From positions 191,325-255,324 of the forward strand of contig CAVWBT010000013.1 in the NCBI GenBank assembly GCA_963753285.1: DNA of 64,000 nt, given 5' to 3'. Below are positions 43,184 to 51,141 of this stretch, one piece after another (the first letter of the stretch is position 1; every line of letters starts with the position of its first letter). The stretch is from JAHEDH01 sp963753285. GTDB taxonomy: Bacteria; Actinomycetota; Acidimicrobiia; Spongiisociales; ZC4RG35. The notes under the pieces are model-generated. The model was not told the DNA's origin. It made no database searches and saw only the letters and a list, made by a program, of their open reading frames with translations. A program made the translations under genes and the position numbers.

Positions 43184-43645
43184 ATGACCCACTCCCCCGA
43201 ACAGCTCGACGCATGGATGGAGCTCGCACTGTCCGAGGCACGGCAAGCGATCGGACATGGCGACGTCCCCATCGGAGCAGTCCTGATCGACCCGGCCGGG
43301 CACGTGGTGGCCTCCGACCACAATCGTCGCGAGCAACGCAAGGACGCGCTCGCCCACGCCGAGATGCTCGTCCTGGGCGCCGCCGCCGGTGCCGACGACT
43401 GGCGACTCGTCGATCACACGCTTGTCGTCACTCTCGAGCCGTGTGCGATGTGCGCCGGGGCGATCCAACAGGCACGGCTCGGACACCTCGTCTACGGCGC
43501 CGCCGACCTCAAGGCCGGCGCCTGCTGGTCGCTCTACAACATCCCCCAGGACGCCCGGCTGAACCACCGGGTCGAGATGACCGCCGGTGTGCTGGCCGAA
43601 CAGAGCTCGGGCCTCCTCAGCGAGTTCTTCGCAGAACGCCGCTGA
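43184..43645 (+). CDS. tadA: tRNA-specific adenosine-34 deaminase
   Basis: 153 residues from ATG 43184. It converts A34 to inosine in tRNA-Arg(ACG), a tRNA that is encoded in this window at 29183. The zinc deaminase motifs are ALAHAEMLVLG (His ligand and catalytic Glu) and LVVTLEPCAMCAGAIQQARL (Cys ligands). YGAADLKAGACWSLYNIP is the C-terminal substrate region. Normal length. It diverges from the tRNA-Ser genes and is convergent with the rhodopsin gene. Confidence 0.94.
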   Translation: MTHSPEQLDAWMELALSEARQAIGHGDVPIGAVLIDPAGHVVASDHNRREQRKDALAHAEMLVLGAAAGADDWRLVDHTLVVTLEPCAMCAGAIQQARLGHLVYGAADLKAGACWSLYNIPQDARLNHRVEMTAGVLAEQSSGLLSEFFAERR

Positions 43646-43675
43646 AGAGGCCCAAGGGTCTCGGTTGGGTTGTCG

Positions 43676-44491
43676 TCAGGAGGTCTTGCTGAGCGGACGC
43701 TCCCAGAACGAGGTCTCGATGGCGGGCTCGTATCCCTCGTCGGCACTGATCTTCTGAGCGATGTATCCGAGCATCACCCCGTAGATCGCCTTCGAGAAGA
43801 TGTCGGCGAAGCTGTAGATCAGCTGACGTGCGACGACGCCGCCTGCGGTCTCGGAGATCACGGGCATGAGATATGCAACCGGATAGATCGTCCAGGACAC
43901 GAGGAACAGGATCCACACTGCGTTGAGCGCGGATGCCACCTTCGGCTGGTTCCGCTTCGCCTCGCTGATCACGTCATATGCGACCTTGAGCAGCCAGATG
44001 TAGAAGACCGTCGAAACGGCGCCCCATCCCCAGAACGAAGCGCCGGCCTCGAGCTCGTCGAACTGGCCGATGTAGCCGGTCCAGATCATGCCGAGCCCGG
44101 CGACGATGAACTGGATCCACTTGCTGCGGAAGGCCGCACCGGTGATCCCACCGACGACGAGCAGCTGGGTCAGCAGCACGGGGACGTCGATGCTCCAGTT
44201 CATGTACCGAAAGCCGTTGGCGAACAGCTCGCCGTCGGCGAGCGCGTAGGCCGACCCGTTCCAATCGAACGAGCCGTTCCAACGAATCGCCAACGCTCCG
44301 AGCTCGATGATCGCAGAGACCATGACCACGGCGCTGAGATAGGAGGTGATCCGCAGACGGGGCGTGATGCTCCGGGCGGTCAACAGGTAGTAGAAGAGGG
44401 CTGCGGCAAACACGGCAGCCGTGAGCGACAGCACCGCCAGAACGATCTCGAATTGGAGCGGCGTGTACTCGAACATGTTCTCGAAGGACAT
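43676..44491 (-). CDS. Light-driven sodium-pumping rhodopsin (NaR, KR2-like, NDQ motif)
   Basis: 271 residues with seven TM helices. Helix C reads GFRYMNWSIDVPVLLTQLL, giving Asn98, Asp102 and Gln109, the NDQ triplet of sodium pumps (N112/D116/Q123 in Krokinobacter KR2). Helix G reads FADIFSKAIYGVMLG, with Asp230 and the retinal Schiff-base Lys234 (D251/K255 in KR2). Other KR2-like blocks are LSAVVMVSA, TGYIGQFDE, WILFLVSWTIYPVAYLMP and VVARQLIYSFAD. Family function: Na+ export in light, or H+ when Na+ is absent. ATG 44491 follows GAAAGG. No retinal-synthesis genes are in the window. NaR assignment is strong; transport is not proven. Confidence 0.93.
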   Translation of the reverse strand: MSFENMFEYTPLQFEIVLAVLSLTAAVFAAALFYYLLTARSITPRLRITSYLSAVVMVSAIIELGALAIRWNGSFDWNGSAYALADGELFANGFRYMNWSIDVPVLLTQLLVVGGITGAAFRSKWIQFIVAGLGMIWTGYIGQFDELEAGASFWGWGAVSTVFYIWLLKVAYDVISEAKRNQPKVASALNAVWILFLVSWTIYPVAYLMPVISETAGGVVARQLIYSFADIFSKAIYGVMLGYIAQKISADEGYEPAIETSFWERPLSKTS

Positions 44492-44628
44492 GACAACCTT
44501 TCGTGGGTTCTCGCCTGTGTTCCCCTGTTCTTCGGAGCGGCAAACCCGAGCGGATGACGCAATCGAGGTCGAGGGGACGCGACGAGAGCCCAGAAACGTG
44601 ATCGATCCGGCGAGGGGTCGTTCGAGGT

Positions 44629-45003
44629 CTAGGGGCCGCCGAGCGGGTTGGGCTCGGCTCGGACGTGGTGCCCGCAGTACTGGCACATGTCCTTGCCGGC
44701 TGCGATCCGGGCACCGCACTCGGGGCACGGCTGCCCTTTTGCGGCGACGGCACGTTCATCGCGCCGGGCCATCACCGCGTTGATCTCGCTCTCGAGATCG
44801 GCATCGGTGTATCCCTCTCGCTTGAGGATCTCCCACATGGCTTCGACGACGAGCGTGAGACGTTCGGTGCGTTCGTCCTGATCACCCATCGTCCGGAGGT
44901 CGATCTCGAACGCGTTTGCAGAGATACCCATCGCCGCTGCGCGGGTCTTCGCTCTCGCACCGGCCACATATCCACCGACGAACGGAATCATGCGGCCGAC
45001 CAT
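44629..45003 (-). CDS. Zinc-ribbon protein of unknown function
   Basis: 124 residues (a start at 44991, MIPFVGG, is also possible). Charged helical middle (TERLTLVVEAMWEILKREGY, DADLESEINAVMARRDE) and a C-terminal zinc ribbon PCPECGARIAAGKDMCQYCG. Common actinobacterial layout, no assigned function. Upstream of the rhodopsin gene on the same strand with a 137-base gap that must hold the rhodopsin promoter unless they are co-transcribed. Confidence 0.8.
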   Translation of the reverse strand: MVGRMIPFVGGYVAGARAKTRAAAMGISANAFEIDLRTMGDQDERTERLTLVVEAMWEILKREGYTDADLESEINAVMARRDERAVAAKGQPCPECGARIAAGKDMCQYCGHHVRAEPNPLGGP

Positions 45004-45109
45004 ACCGCATCGAGTGGTTCGATGCGACGGAGAGTGGCATCGGCTTTCGAGAACGTAGCGAGGATCTCGTACACTCGCCCCTGCCCTCCTTCGGGTGGGC
45101 GTTCGCCTC

Positions 45110-45209
45110 GAGCGCGGGTTCTGCGCAGCGGGACGCCACGAACCGGGTCAGGTCCGGAAGGAAGCAGCCCTAAGAGGTTTGTCCTGGGTGCCGCAGGGGT
45201 GCCTGGCTC
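45110..45209 (+). ncRNA. ffs: Signal recognition particle RNA, small bacterial type (4.5S)
   Basis: Contains the highly conserved domain IV core ggtcaggtccggaaggaagc followed by agccctaagagg, the paired downstream strand gggtgccgcaggggtgcc, and terminal pairing gagc... / ...ggctc. About 100 bases. It binds Ffh and directs membrane-protein targeting. The exact ends are estimated from pairing. tadA close to ffs is a common neighbourhood. Confidence 0.93.
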
Positions 45210-45251
45210 ATCCGGCGAACGCCCTCCCGAGCGAGGGATACCATCGGGGTC

Positions 45252-45557
45252 ATGGCCGGTCCGAAGCGGTGGCCACCGCTCCTCATACCGCAACTGCCGC
45301 ACTCCTGGATCCGCACTGGCGTGGTGATTGCGATCGTCGGATCGGCGCTCATGGCCGGCGACACACTCCCGAGTGCGTGCGGATTCGGCGACCAGCTGTG
45401 CCAACCGCTGATGGCCACACTCGGGGCGCTCACGACCACCGTCTTCTTGTTCTGGTTGATCGCTCCATGCGTCATCGTCGCAATGGGCCTCGTCCACGTC
45501 GCCCGCGTGACGATCTCATGGCTCAGGCTGGACGTGAGGCGTCCGCGCCGCGCCTGA
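45252..45557 (+). CDS. Small hypothetical membrane protein
   Basis: 101 residues with two TM helices (VVIAIVGSALMAGDTL and LGALTTTVFLFWLIAPCVIVAM) and a basic C-terminus (RLDVRRPRRA). Two Cys in the loop (SACGFGDQLC) may form a disulfide outside. Starts 42 bases after the SRP RNA. No family recognised. Confidence 0.65.
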   Translation: MAGPKRWPPLLIPQLPHSWIRTGVVIAIVGSALMAGDTLPSACGFGDQLCQPLMATLGALTTTVFLFWLIAPCVIVAMGLVHVARVTISWLRLDVRRPRRA

Positions 45558-45558
45558 C

Positions 45559-46146
45559 TCAGCCGCCGAACAGGATCGCCACCGTCTCTTGTTCCAGTGC
45601 GGATGGCGGGTCGGCATTGACGCCCTGGGCAGCGATCGCCAAGATCTCGCCCGGCTCGTATCCCTCGTTTCGACCGAACTCGAAGAGCTCGCTCAGCCGA
45701 TCGCGGGTGTCGTCGGTGTAGTCCGCTGCGACCACCGATCCGGATCCGTCGATCGAGACGAAGAAGGCGTCGAAGCCGACCCTGAAGTCGCGGGTCGGGT
45801 CGATCAGCGGAATGAGGATCACGACCACCGTCTCTGCCGGGTCGAGCACGTTCGCCAGCGCTCCGAGGGACACCGGATTGCGGACGAACTCGATCGGATC
45901 GGCTCTCGGGGCTTCGAACACCTCGAAGCGCTCGGCCTGCGAGGCATCGACCTCGAACACGTCGAGGGTCGCTTCGGAGCTGGGATTCGTGAACCCGTAG
46001 CGGTCGCGCGCCACGGGCTCGACGGCCACCGACGGGGCCTGGATGATTTCAGAGGCCGCAGCCAGATCGCCTTCGAGCGTGTCCGAAGGGCCGCCACAGG
46101 CCGACAGCAGCGGGATCAGCGAGCACGCAATCGCAAGGCGCCTCAC
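45559..46146 (-). CDS. Lipoprotein of unknown function
   Basis: 195 residues. Lipobox LIPLLSACGG (Cys about 17). The mature part has a beta-rich middle (DRYGFTNPSSEATLDVFEVD) and a C-terminal segment LSELFEFGRNEGYEPGEILA. No family recognised. Its ATG overlaps the stop of the upstream methyltransferase by 4 bases, so serS, methyltransferase and lipoprotein form one transcript. Confidence 0.75.
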   Translation of the reverse strand: MRRLAIACSLIPLLSACGGPSDTLEGDLAAASEIIQAPSVAVEPVARDRYGFTNPSSEATLDVFEVDASQAERFEVFEAPRADPIEFVRNPVSLGALANVLDPAETVVVILIPLIDPTRDFRVGFDAFFVSIDGSGSVVAADYTDDTRDRLSELFEFGRNEGYEPGEILAIAAQGVNADPPSALEQETVAILFGG

Positions 46147-46772
46147 TTCGCCAGCACGACTCCATAGACGAACCCGAACGGCCCCATCCGCCAGGTCCGC
46201 TCGAGGCCCAGCGACCGATCCCGGTACAGCTCCTCTGCGGGTGGGAGCTTGTCGAGCGACTTGTGGAGGTACCAGTAGTCGGCGGGAGCACGAACGATCA
46301 GCCCGGCGAGCGGCAGTGCGATGGCGGATCCGATCCGGTGAATCGCCCGGAGCAACGGGTTGCGGGGACGGCTGAGGTCGACGATCACCGCCTTGCCACC
46401 CGGCTTCAGGATGCGGCGGACCTCCTCGAGGGTGTCGTCGATCGAAGTCAGGTTGCGGAAGACGTAGGCGCTGAACACGCCGTCGAAGGACTCGTCGGCG
46501 AACGGCATCGTCTCGCCGATCGCTACCACCCGATCCTTCATCGGGGAGAGCTGCAGCATCTCGGGGACGGGGTCGAGACCGACGACATCGAATCCGGCCA
46601 GGACGGGATCGGCGGCCCCGGTCCCACTCCCGAGGTCGAGGACTCGACCTGGCGGGAGGTGGGCGACACCTCGCCGGCGCCAGGCCTGCTCGCGCCCGAA
46701 CGAGAGCAGCGTGTTGATGAAGTCGTAGCGTCGGGCGATCCGGGCGAAGATCGGATCGGAGGCTTCGCTCAT
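46143..46772 (-). CDS. UbiE/MenG-type class I SAM-dependent methyltransferase
   Basis: 209 residues from ATG 46772. Motif I is VLDLGSGTGAADPVL, post-I is VVGLDPVPEML, motif II is ADESFDGVFSAYVFRNL (the UbiE-type SAYVFRNLTSID) and then LKPGGKAVIVDLSRP. The N-terminal IFARIARRYDFINTLLSFG is the UbiE/MenG signature. The likely reaction is demethylmenaquinone to menaquinone, since actinobacteria use menaquinone. It is slightly short of the usual 230 residues. Overlaps serS by 4 bases. Confidence 0.85.
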   Translation of the reverse strand: MSEASDPIFARIARRYDFINTLLSFGREQAWRRRGVAHLPPGRVLDLGSGTGAADPVLAGFDVVGLDPVPEMLQLSPMKDRVVAIGETMPFADESFDGVFSAYVFRNLTSIDDTLEEVRRILKPGGKAVIVDLSRPRNPLLRAIHRIGSAIALPLAGLIVRAPADYWYLHKSLDKLPPAEELYRDRSLGLERTWRMGPFGFVYGVVLAK

Positions 46773-48028
46773 GCAGGCTCGATGACGTCGAACCCGGTGT
46801 ACGGGCGGAGCGCCTCGGGGATCACGACGCTTCCGTCGAGCTGCTGATGGTTCTCGAGGATCGTGAGGATCGTCCTGCCGACCGCCACCGCCGTGCCGTT
46901 GAGGGTGTGGATCGTCTCGTTGCCGGCCTCGGTGCGGGCTCGCACCTTCAGGCGACGGGCCTGGTAATCGGTGGTGTTCGAGCACGACGTGACCTCCCGG
47001 TACGTCCCCTGGGACGGATACCACGCCTCGATGTCGTACTTCTTCGCCGCCGACGCCCCGAGGTCGCCGGCGGCGACGTTGACCACCCGGTAGGGAACCT
47101 CGAGCGCCTGCACGAGGCTCTCCTCGATCGCCAGCAGCCGGTCGTGCTCTTCGACCGACTGGTCCGGGAGCACGAACGCGAACATCTCGACCTTGTCGAA
47201 CTGATGGACCCGGAAGATCCCGGCGGTGTCCTTCCCGTACGTGCCGGCCTCGCGACGGAAGCACGTCGAGAACCCCGCATATCGGATCGGAAGCTCGTCG
47301 AGGTCGAGGATCTCGTGCATGTGGTAGGCGGCGAGCGGCACCTCCGACGTCCCGACCAGGAACAGATCGTCCTCGGGGATCTCGTACACCTGCTCACGGT
47401 CGCCCGGGAAGAAGCCGGTGCCGACCAACGCCTCCTCCCTCACGAGGACCGGAGGCGCCATCGGCGTGAAGCCGGCCTCGGTGAGGCGATCCATGGCGAA
47501 CCGCACGAGTGACAGTTCGAGCATGACCGCCTTGCCTTTGAGATATCCGAACCTCGAACCGGAGACTTTCGTCCCCCGGACGGTGTCGATGATGTCCAGC
47601 GATGAGCCGAGGGCATCGTGTGAGGCGATCTCGAACCCGAAGTCACGCGGCGCTCCGACCCGCTTGATCTCGACGTTGTCCTCGTCTGTGAGCCCGTCGG
47701 CCGCGCTCGGATCGACCAGATTCGGCAACGCCATCCAGGTCTCGTCGAACGACTCCTGGAGCCGATCGGCCTCTGCCGAGAGGGTCTTGTAGCGTTCCGC
47801 GAGATCCGACACCGAGGCGATCGCCGCCGCCTTCTCGTCACCCGACAGTTGCGCGATCCGCTGGCCCGCCTCCTTCTGTTCGCTTCTCACGGTTTCGGCG
47901 GCATGCCTGGTTTTGCGGATCTGCTCGTCGAGACCGACAAGCTCGTCGAGATCGATCTCGATCCCCCGGCGCGCCATCGACTCGGCGATCTTCTGAGGAT
48001 CGGTCCGGAGCAGCGTGATGTCGATCAT
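46769..48028 (-). CDS. serS: Seryl-tRNA synthetase
   Basis: 419 residues from ATG 48028. N-terminal coiled-coil tRNA-binding arm about 25-105 (DEQIRKTRHAAETVRSEQKE), then the class II catalytic core: motif 2 CFRREAGTYGKDTAGIFRVH, the LVGTSEVPLAAYH segment and motif 3 TLNGTAVAVGRTILTILENH. Charges tRNA-Ser, of which four genes are in this window. The stop region overlaps the methyltransferase start. Confidence 0.96.
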   Translation of the reverse strand: MIDITLLRTDPQKIAESMARRGIEIDLDELVGLDEQIRKTRHAAETVRSEQKEAGQRIAQLSGDEKAAAIASVSDLAERYKTLSAEADRLQESFDETWMALPNLVDPSAADGLTDEDNVEIKRVGAPRDFGFEIASHDALGSSLDIIDTVRGTKVSGSRFGYLKGKAVMLELSLVRFAMDRLTEAGFTPMAPPVLVREEALVGTGFFPGDREQVYEIPEDDLFLVGTSEVPLAAYHMHEILDLDELPIRYAGFSTCFRREAGTYGKDTAGIFRVHQFDKVEMFAFVLPDQSVEEHDRLLAIEESLVQALEVPYRVVNVAAGDLGASAAKKYDIEAWYPSQGTYREVTSCSNTTDYQARRLKVRARTEAGNETIHTLNGTAVAVGRTILTILENHQQLDGSVVIPEALRPYTGFDVIEPA

Positions 48029-48087
48029 GGTTTGACCTCGTCGAGAGTCGTGAATGGTACCGGGGGTGGCTGCGGCGGAGGAAGCCG

Positions 48088-49125
48088 CTATCCGCCCGTG
48101 GTGGTCGTGGTCTCCGGTGTCGTGGTGGTGGAGACCTGCTCGTTGATCCGGAACTCGAAGCTGCGACCTCGCGCCGGATCGGTCTCGTCGATATTGGCGA
48201 TCGGCAGCCCCACGAGCAGCTGGTACAGCGCCCCGGGCGTCACGTCCAGCAGATCGGTCGACAGAGTGGTCGTCGACTGGGGGGCCAGCACGGGCACATC
48301 GAGCACCCGACTCTGGACCACGCCGTCGTTCGATGCGAGCTCCACCCCCACGGTGGTGGCCAACGAATCGGTGTTGCCGGTGTTGGAGACGACGACCTTG
48401 ACCACGATGGTGGCGGTGTTCTCCACGACCAGTGCGTCGGTGACGTCGACGATCCATGCCGGGTCGGTGGTCACCTGTTCGATGCCGAGCACGGCTCGCA
48501 GCTCGAGCGGGCTCCCGTCGGCGGCGGCGAAGGCGACCACGGTGGCGGCGGTGCCTGCGATCGGGAACGTTCGCGGGAAGAAGGTGATCGACGGAATCGG
48601 ACCGACGGGAGGTGGGATGTCGGCGGCCGCGAGCCGTTCGACCATCTGGCCGAAGAGCACGTCGCCCACCCGCAGCTCGACGAACGCGTCGATGACCTCG
48701 CTCTCGACGCCGAGGGGCGCAGGATCATCGGCCGCCTTCAGCAACGCGGTGCGAAAGCCTTCCAATCCGCGGGTCCATGCCTCGGTGGCGAGGTCGAAGA
48801 CCACGGGAACGTCGGCGGCCTCCTCTGGAGGTGTCATCTCGGAGATGGCGGAGCGGACACCCTCGATCGTGGCGACGACCTCGTCGATGGTCTCGTCGAG
48901 CAGGATCCGGTCGGTGTCCCTGAGCTCGAGGATGAGTGCCTGGAACGCCGGTACCAGTTGGTCGATCGCCGTCGCCTGCTCACGCACTTCCTCGGCGTAC
49001 AGCGCCGGCGACCCGTCGTCGGCCAGTAACCGAGACACGACAAACGCGCCCAGAACCAGGATCGTGAGTGGAATGATCCATCGGGGACGGCGACGGGGGA
49101 ACGTTCGAAATGAATCCGAAACCAA
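48088..49125 (-). CDS. Membrane-anchored extracytoplasmic protein of unknown function
   Basis: 345 residues. N-terminal TM segment WIIPLTILVLGAFVVSRLL (about 16-34), a helical domain about 45-165 (EEVREQATAIDQLVPAFQAL, IDEVVATIEGVRSAISEM), a CARDB-like beta domain about 220-320 (IVVKVVVSNTGNTDSLATTV) and a Thr-rich tail (STTTTPETTTTTGG), also seen at the end of PknB here. Between tRNA-Leu and serS on the same strand. No family recognised. Confidence 0.75.
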   Translation of the reverse strand: MVSDSFRTFPRRRPRWIIPLTILVLGAFVVSRLLADDGSPALYAEEVREQATAIDQLVPAFQALILELRDTDRILLDETIDEVVATIEGVRSAISEMTPPEEAADVPVVFDLATEAWTRGLEGFRTALLKAADDPAPLGVESEVIDAFVELRVGDVLFGQMVERLAAADIPPPVGPIPSITFFPRTFPIAGTAATVVAFAAADGSPLELRAVLGIEQVTTDPAWIVDVTDALVVENTATIVVKVVVSNTGNTDSLATTVGVELASNDGVVQSRVLDVPVLAPQSTTTLSTDLLDVTPGALYQLLVGLPIANIDETDPARGRSFEFRINEQVSTTTTPETTTTTGG

Positions 49126-49126
49126 G

Positions 49127-49210
<84 letters not shown>

Positions 49211-49372
49211 GCGGATAGTGATCCGAAACTGTAGCTGTTTGTTCGGCCTTCGGCGGAACGGACATGCGCCGCCAAGCCGTGATAGGGAGCGCCAGATCCA
49301 TTCCCGGCGGAGCTCGCGATCTGCAACCCATCTCCTTCTGCGGGGCGAGGAATACGCTCTACGCTCAATGCG

Positions 49373-50014
49373 ATGAGACTGGTCCGGGAGTTCGAACGGC
49401 GCATGGACGGCCTCCTCGAGGGGTGGGCGTCCAGGGTGTTCAGCGGACCGCTGCATCCAACGGAACTGGCAACCCGTCTGATCCGTACCGCCGACTTGTC
49501 ACTCAACGACGACCTCGTGTGCCACAACCGTTTCGAGATCTCGATCCCCGATCCGGGAGAGGGCGCCGCGCCACACCGCCTCATCGACGAGTTGGAGCGA
49601 CTGGTCGAGGAGGCGGCGTTCGAGCGGGGTTGGCGGATGAATGGCCCCGCCAAGGTGGAGATCCGCACCGAAGCGTCCGTCCGGCGCGGTTCGGTGTACG
49701 TCACATCCGGCATGGCATCCGGCGTGCGTCCAGCGTGGGCGGTCCTCCGACGCGAGGGCGAGATGGTTCCGATCACCGTCAACCGCGCCGTGATCGGACG
49801 GGACCACCGCTGCGACGTGGTCCTCACCCGCGATCAGATCAGCCGGCGTCACGCCAGGATCTGGTCGGAGTCGGGAACGATCAGGGTCGAGGATCTCGGG
49901 TCGTCAAACGGCACGGGCGTCGACGGCACGCCGGTCGGACAAACCGCCATCGAATGCGAGTTCGGCTCGGTCATTCGCCTCGCCGACCTCAAGTACCGAC
50001 TCGAATCGATCTGA
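49373..50014 (+). CDS. fhaA: FhaA-like protein: DUF3662 plus FHA domain
   Basis: 213 residues. The N-terminal DUF3662 domain is MRLVREFERRMDGLLEGWAS (extends to about 110). The C-terminal FHA domain, about 130-205, has GRDHRCDVVL, SRRHARIW and DLGSSNGTGVDG for phosphothreonine binding. Shorter than mycobacterial FhaA because the long linker is missing. In this cluster FHA proteins bind Ser/Thr-kinase targets in cell-wall synthesis. First gene of the fhaA-fhaB-pstP-ftsW-pbpA-pknB run. Confidence 0.93.
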   Translation: MRLVREFERRMDGLLEGWASRVFSGPLHPTELATRLIRTADLSLNDDLVCHNRFEISIPDPGEGAAPHRLIDELERLVEEAAFERGWRMNGPAKVEIRTEASVRRGSVYVTSGMASGVRPAWAVLRREGEMVPITVNRAVIGRDHRCDVVLTRDQISRRHARIWSESGTIRVEDLGSSNGTGVDGTPVGQTAIECEFGSVIRLADLKYRLESI

Positions 50015-50427
50015 TGCCGGATCTCCTCCTCACCCTTCTCCGACTGATCTTCTTGGGCCTGGTGTATCTGTTCGTCTGGCAGGTCGCCCGTTCGATCTCG
50101 ACGCACCTCGGGCTCGGCGGAGGCCGGGGTAGGCGACGCAGCGGCACCCGGGTCGCCGTGGTGAAGTCCGAACATCAATCGGGTGCGACGTTCACCGTGA
50201 CCGACTCGATGGTGCTCGGACGGTCGGACGAGGCCGACTTCTTCCTCGACGACCCCTACGCTTCCGACTTCCACCTTCGCCTCTCCGCCCGAGAGGGGCG
50301 ACTGGTCGTGAACGACCTGGGCAGCACGAATGGCACCTACGTCAACGGCCGACGGGTGACGACTCCGGTCGATCTCAACCGGGGTGACGCAGTGCAGGTC
50401 GGGAAGACGGTGATGGAGGTCCGATGA
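50014..50427 (+). CDS. fhaB: FhaB/FipA-like membrane-anchored FHA protein
   Basis: 137 residues. Starts at ATG 50014 sharing one base with the fhaA stop (TGATG). N-terminal TM helix LLLTLLRLIFLGLVYLFVW, basic linker GGRGRRRSGTR, FHA domain with VLGRSDEADFFLDD, SDFHLRLS and NDLGSTNGTYVNGRRV. In mycobacteria FhaB is phosphorylated by Pkn kinases and links FtsZ and FtsQ at division. Confidence 0.93.
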   Translation: MPDLLLTLLRLIFLGLVYLFVWQVARSISTHLGLGGGRGRRRSGTRVAVVKSEHQSGATFTVTDSMVLGRSDEADFFLDDPYASDFHLRLSAREGRLVVNDLGSTNGTYVNGRRVTTPVDLNRGDAVQVGKTVMEVR

Positions 50428-51128
50428 GTTACCACTGGGCAGTGGCAACCGATCGCGGTCGGATACGCACGATCAACGAGGACGCGCTCCATCCACTCAC
50501 GTCGGGCCGGGGTGACGGCCCAACGGTGGTTCTGGTCGCAGACGGGATGGGCGGCCACATCGCCGGCGAACGCGCGTCGGCCGTCGCCACTCAGCGCGCC
50601 GTCGAGACGAAGGGCTCGCTGAAGCAACGGGTCGAGGCCGCCAACTACGCCATCTTCGAGGAGATCGACCGTCAGCCCGAACTGGCCGGCATGGGCACCA
50701 CGATGACCCTCTTCGAGTTGGGGGAGGACGGCGTCGTTCGCTACGCCCACGTCGGGGACTCACGGGCCTACCTGTATCGCGACGGCGAATTGACCCAGAT
50801 CACGAGAGACCACACCGTCGTCGCCGAGTACCTGCGGCGCGGGACGATCACCCCCGAGGAGGTCGCCACCCATCCGCAGCGGAGCCTCATCACCCGTGCC
50901 CTGGGTCTCCAGCCAGATGTGGAAATCGACACGGGTGAGGAACCTGTTCGCCCCGGTGATCGTTTACTGCTGTGTTCAGACGGGGTCAATGTGATGATCG
51001 ACGACGATTCGATCGCCGAGTCGCTCGGCCTCGAGACACCCGAGGAGGCCGTATGGGATCTCGTCGAGAAGGCGAACATGGCCGGCGGGCAGGACAACAT
51101 CACTGCAATCGTGGTTCAGGTCGACTGA
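50424..51128 (+). CDS. pstP: PP2C-family Ser/Thr phosphatase
   Basis: 234 residues. Metal-binding motifs: TINEDALHP (Asp), VLVADGMGGHIAGE, YAHVGDSRAYLYR, LLLCSDGVNVM and GGQDNITAIVVQ. Reverses PknB-type phosphorylation. The catalytic domain is complete, but the C-terminal TM and extracellular part of mycobacterial PstP are missing, so this one is cytosolic. Overlaps fhaB by 4 bases. Confidence 0.94.
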   Translation: MSYHWAVATDRGRIRTINEDALHPLTSGRGDGPTVVLVADGMGGHIAGERASAVATQRAVETKGSLKQRVEAANYAIFEEIDRQPELAGMGTTMTLFELGEDGVVRYAHVGDSRAYLYRDGELTQITRDHTVVAEYLRRGTITPEEVATHPQRSLITRALGLQPDVEIDTGEEPVRPGDRLLLCSDGVNVMIDDDSIAESLGLETPEEAVWDLVEKANMAGGQDNITAIVVQVD

Positions 51129-51141
51129 TCGGTTCGGTCAC

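Noticed and set aside
43676..44491. Proton-pumping proteorhodopsin or actinorhodopsin
   Set aside because: Helix C lacks the DTE/DTD pattern. The Asn-Asp-Gln triplet and many KR2-like segments point to the sodium pump group.
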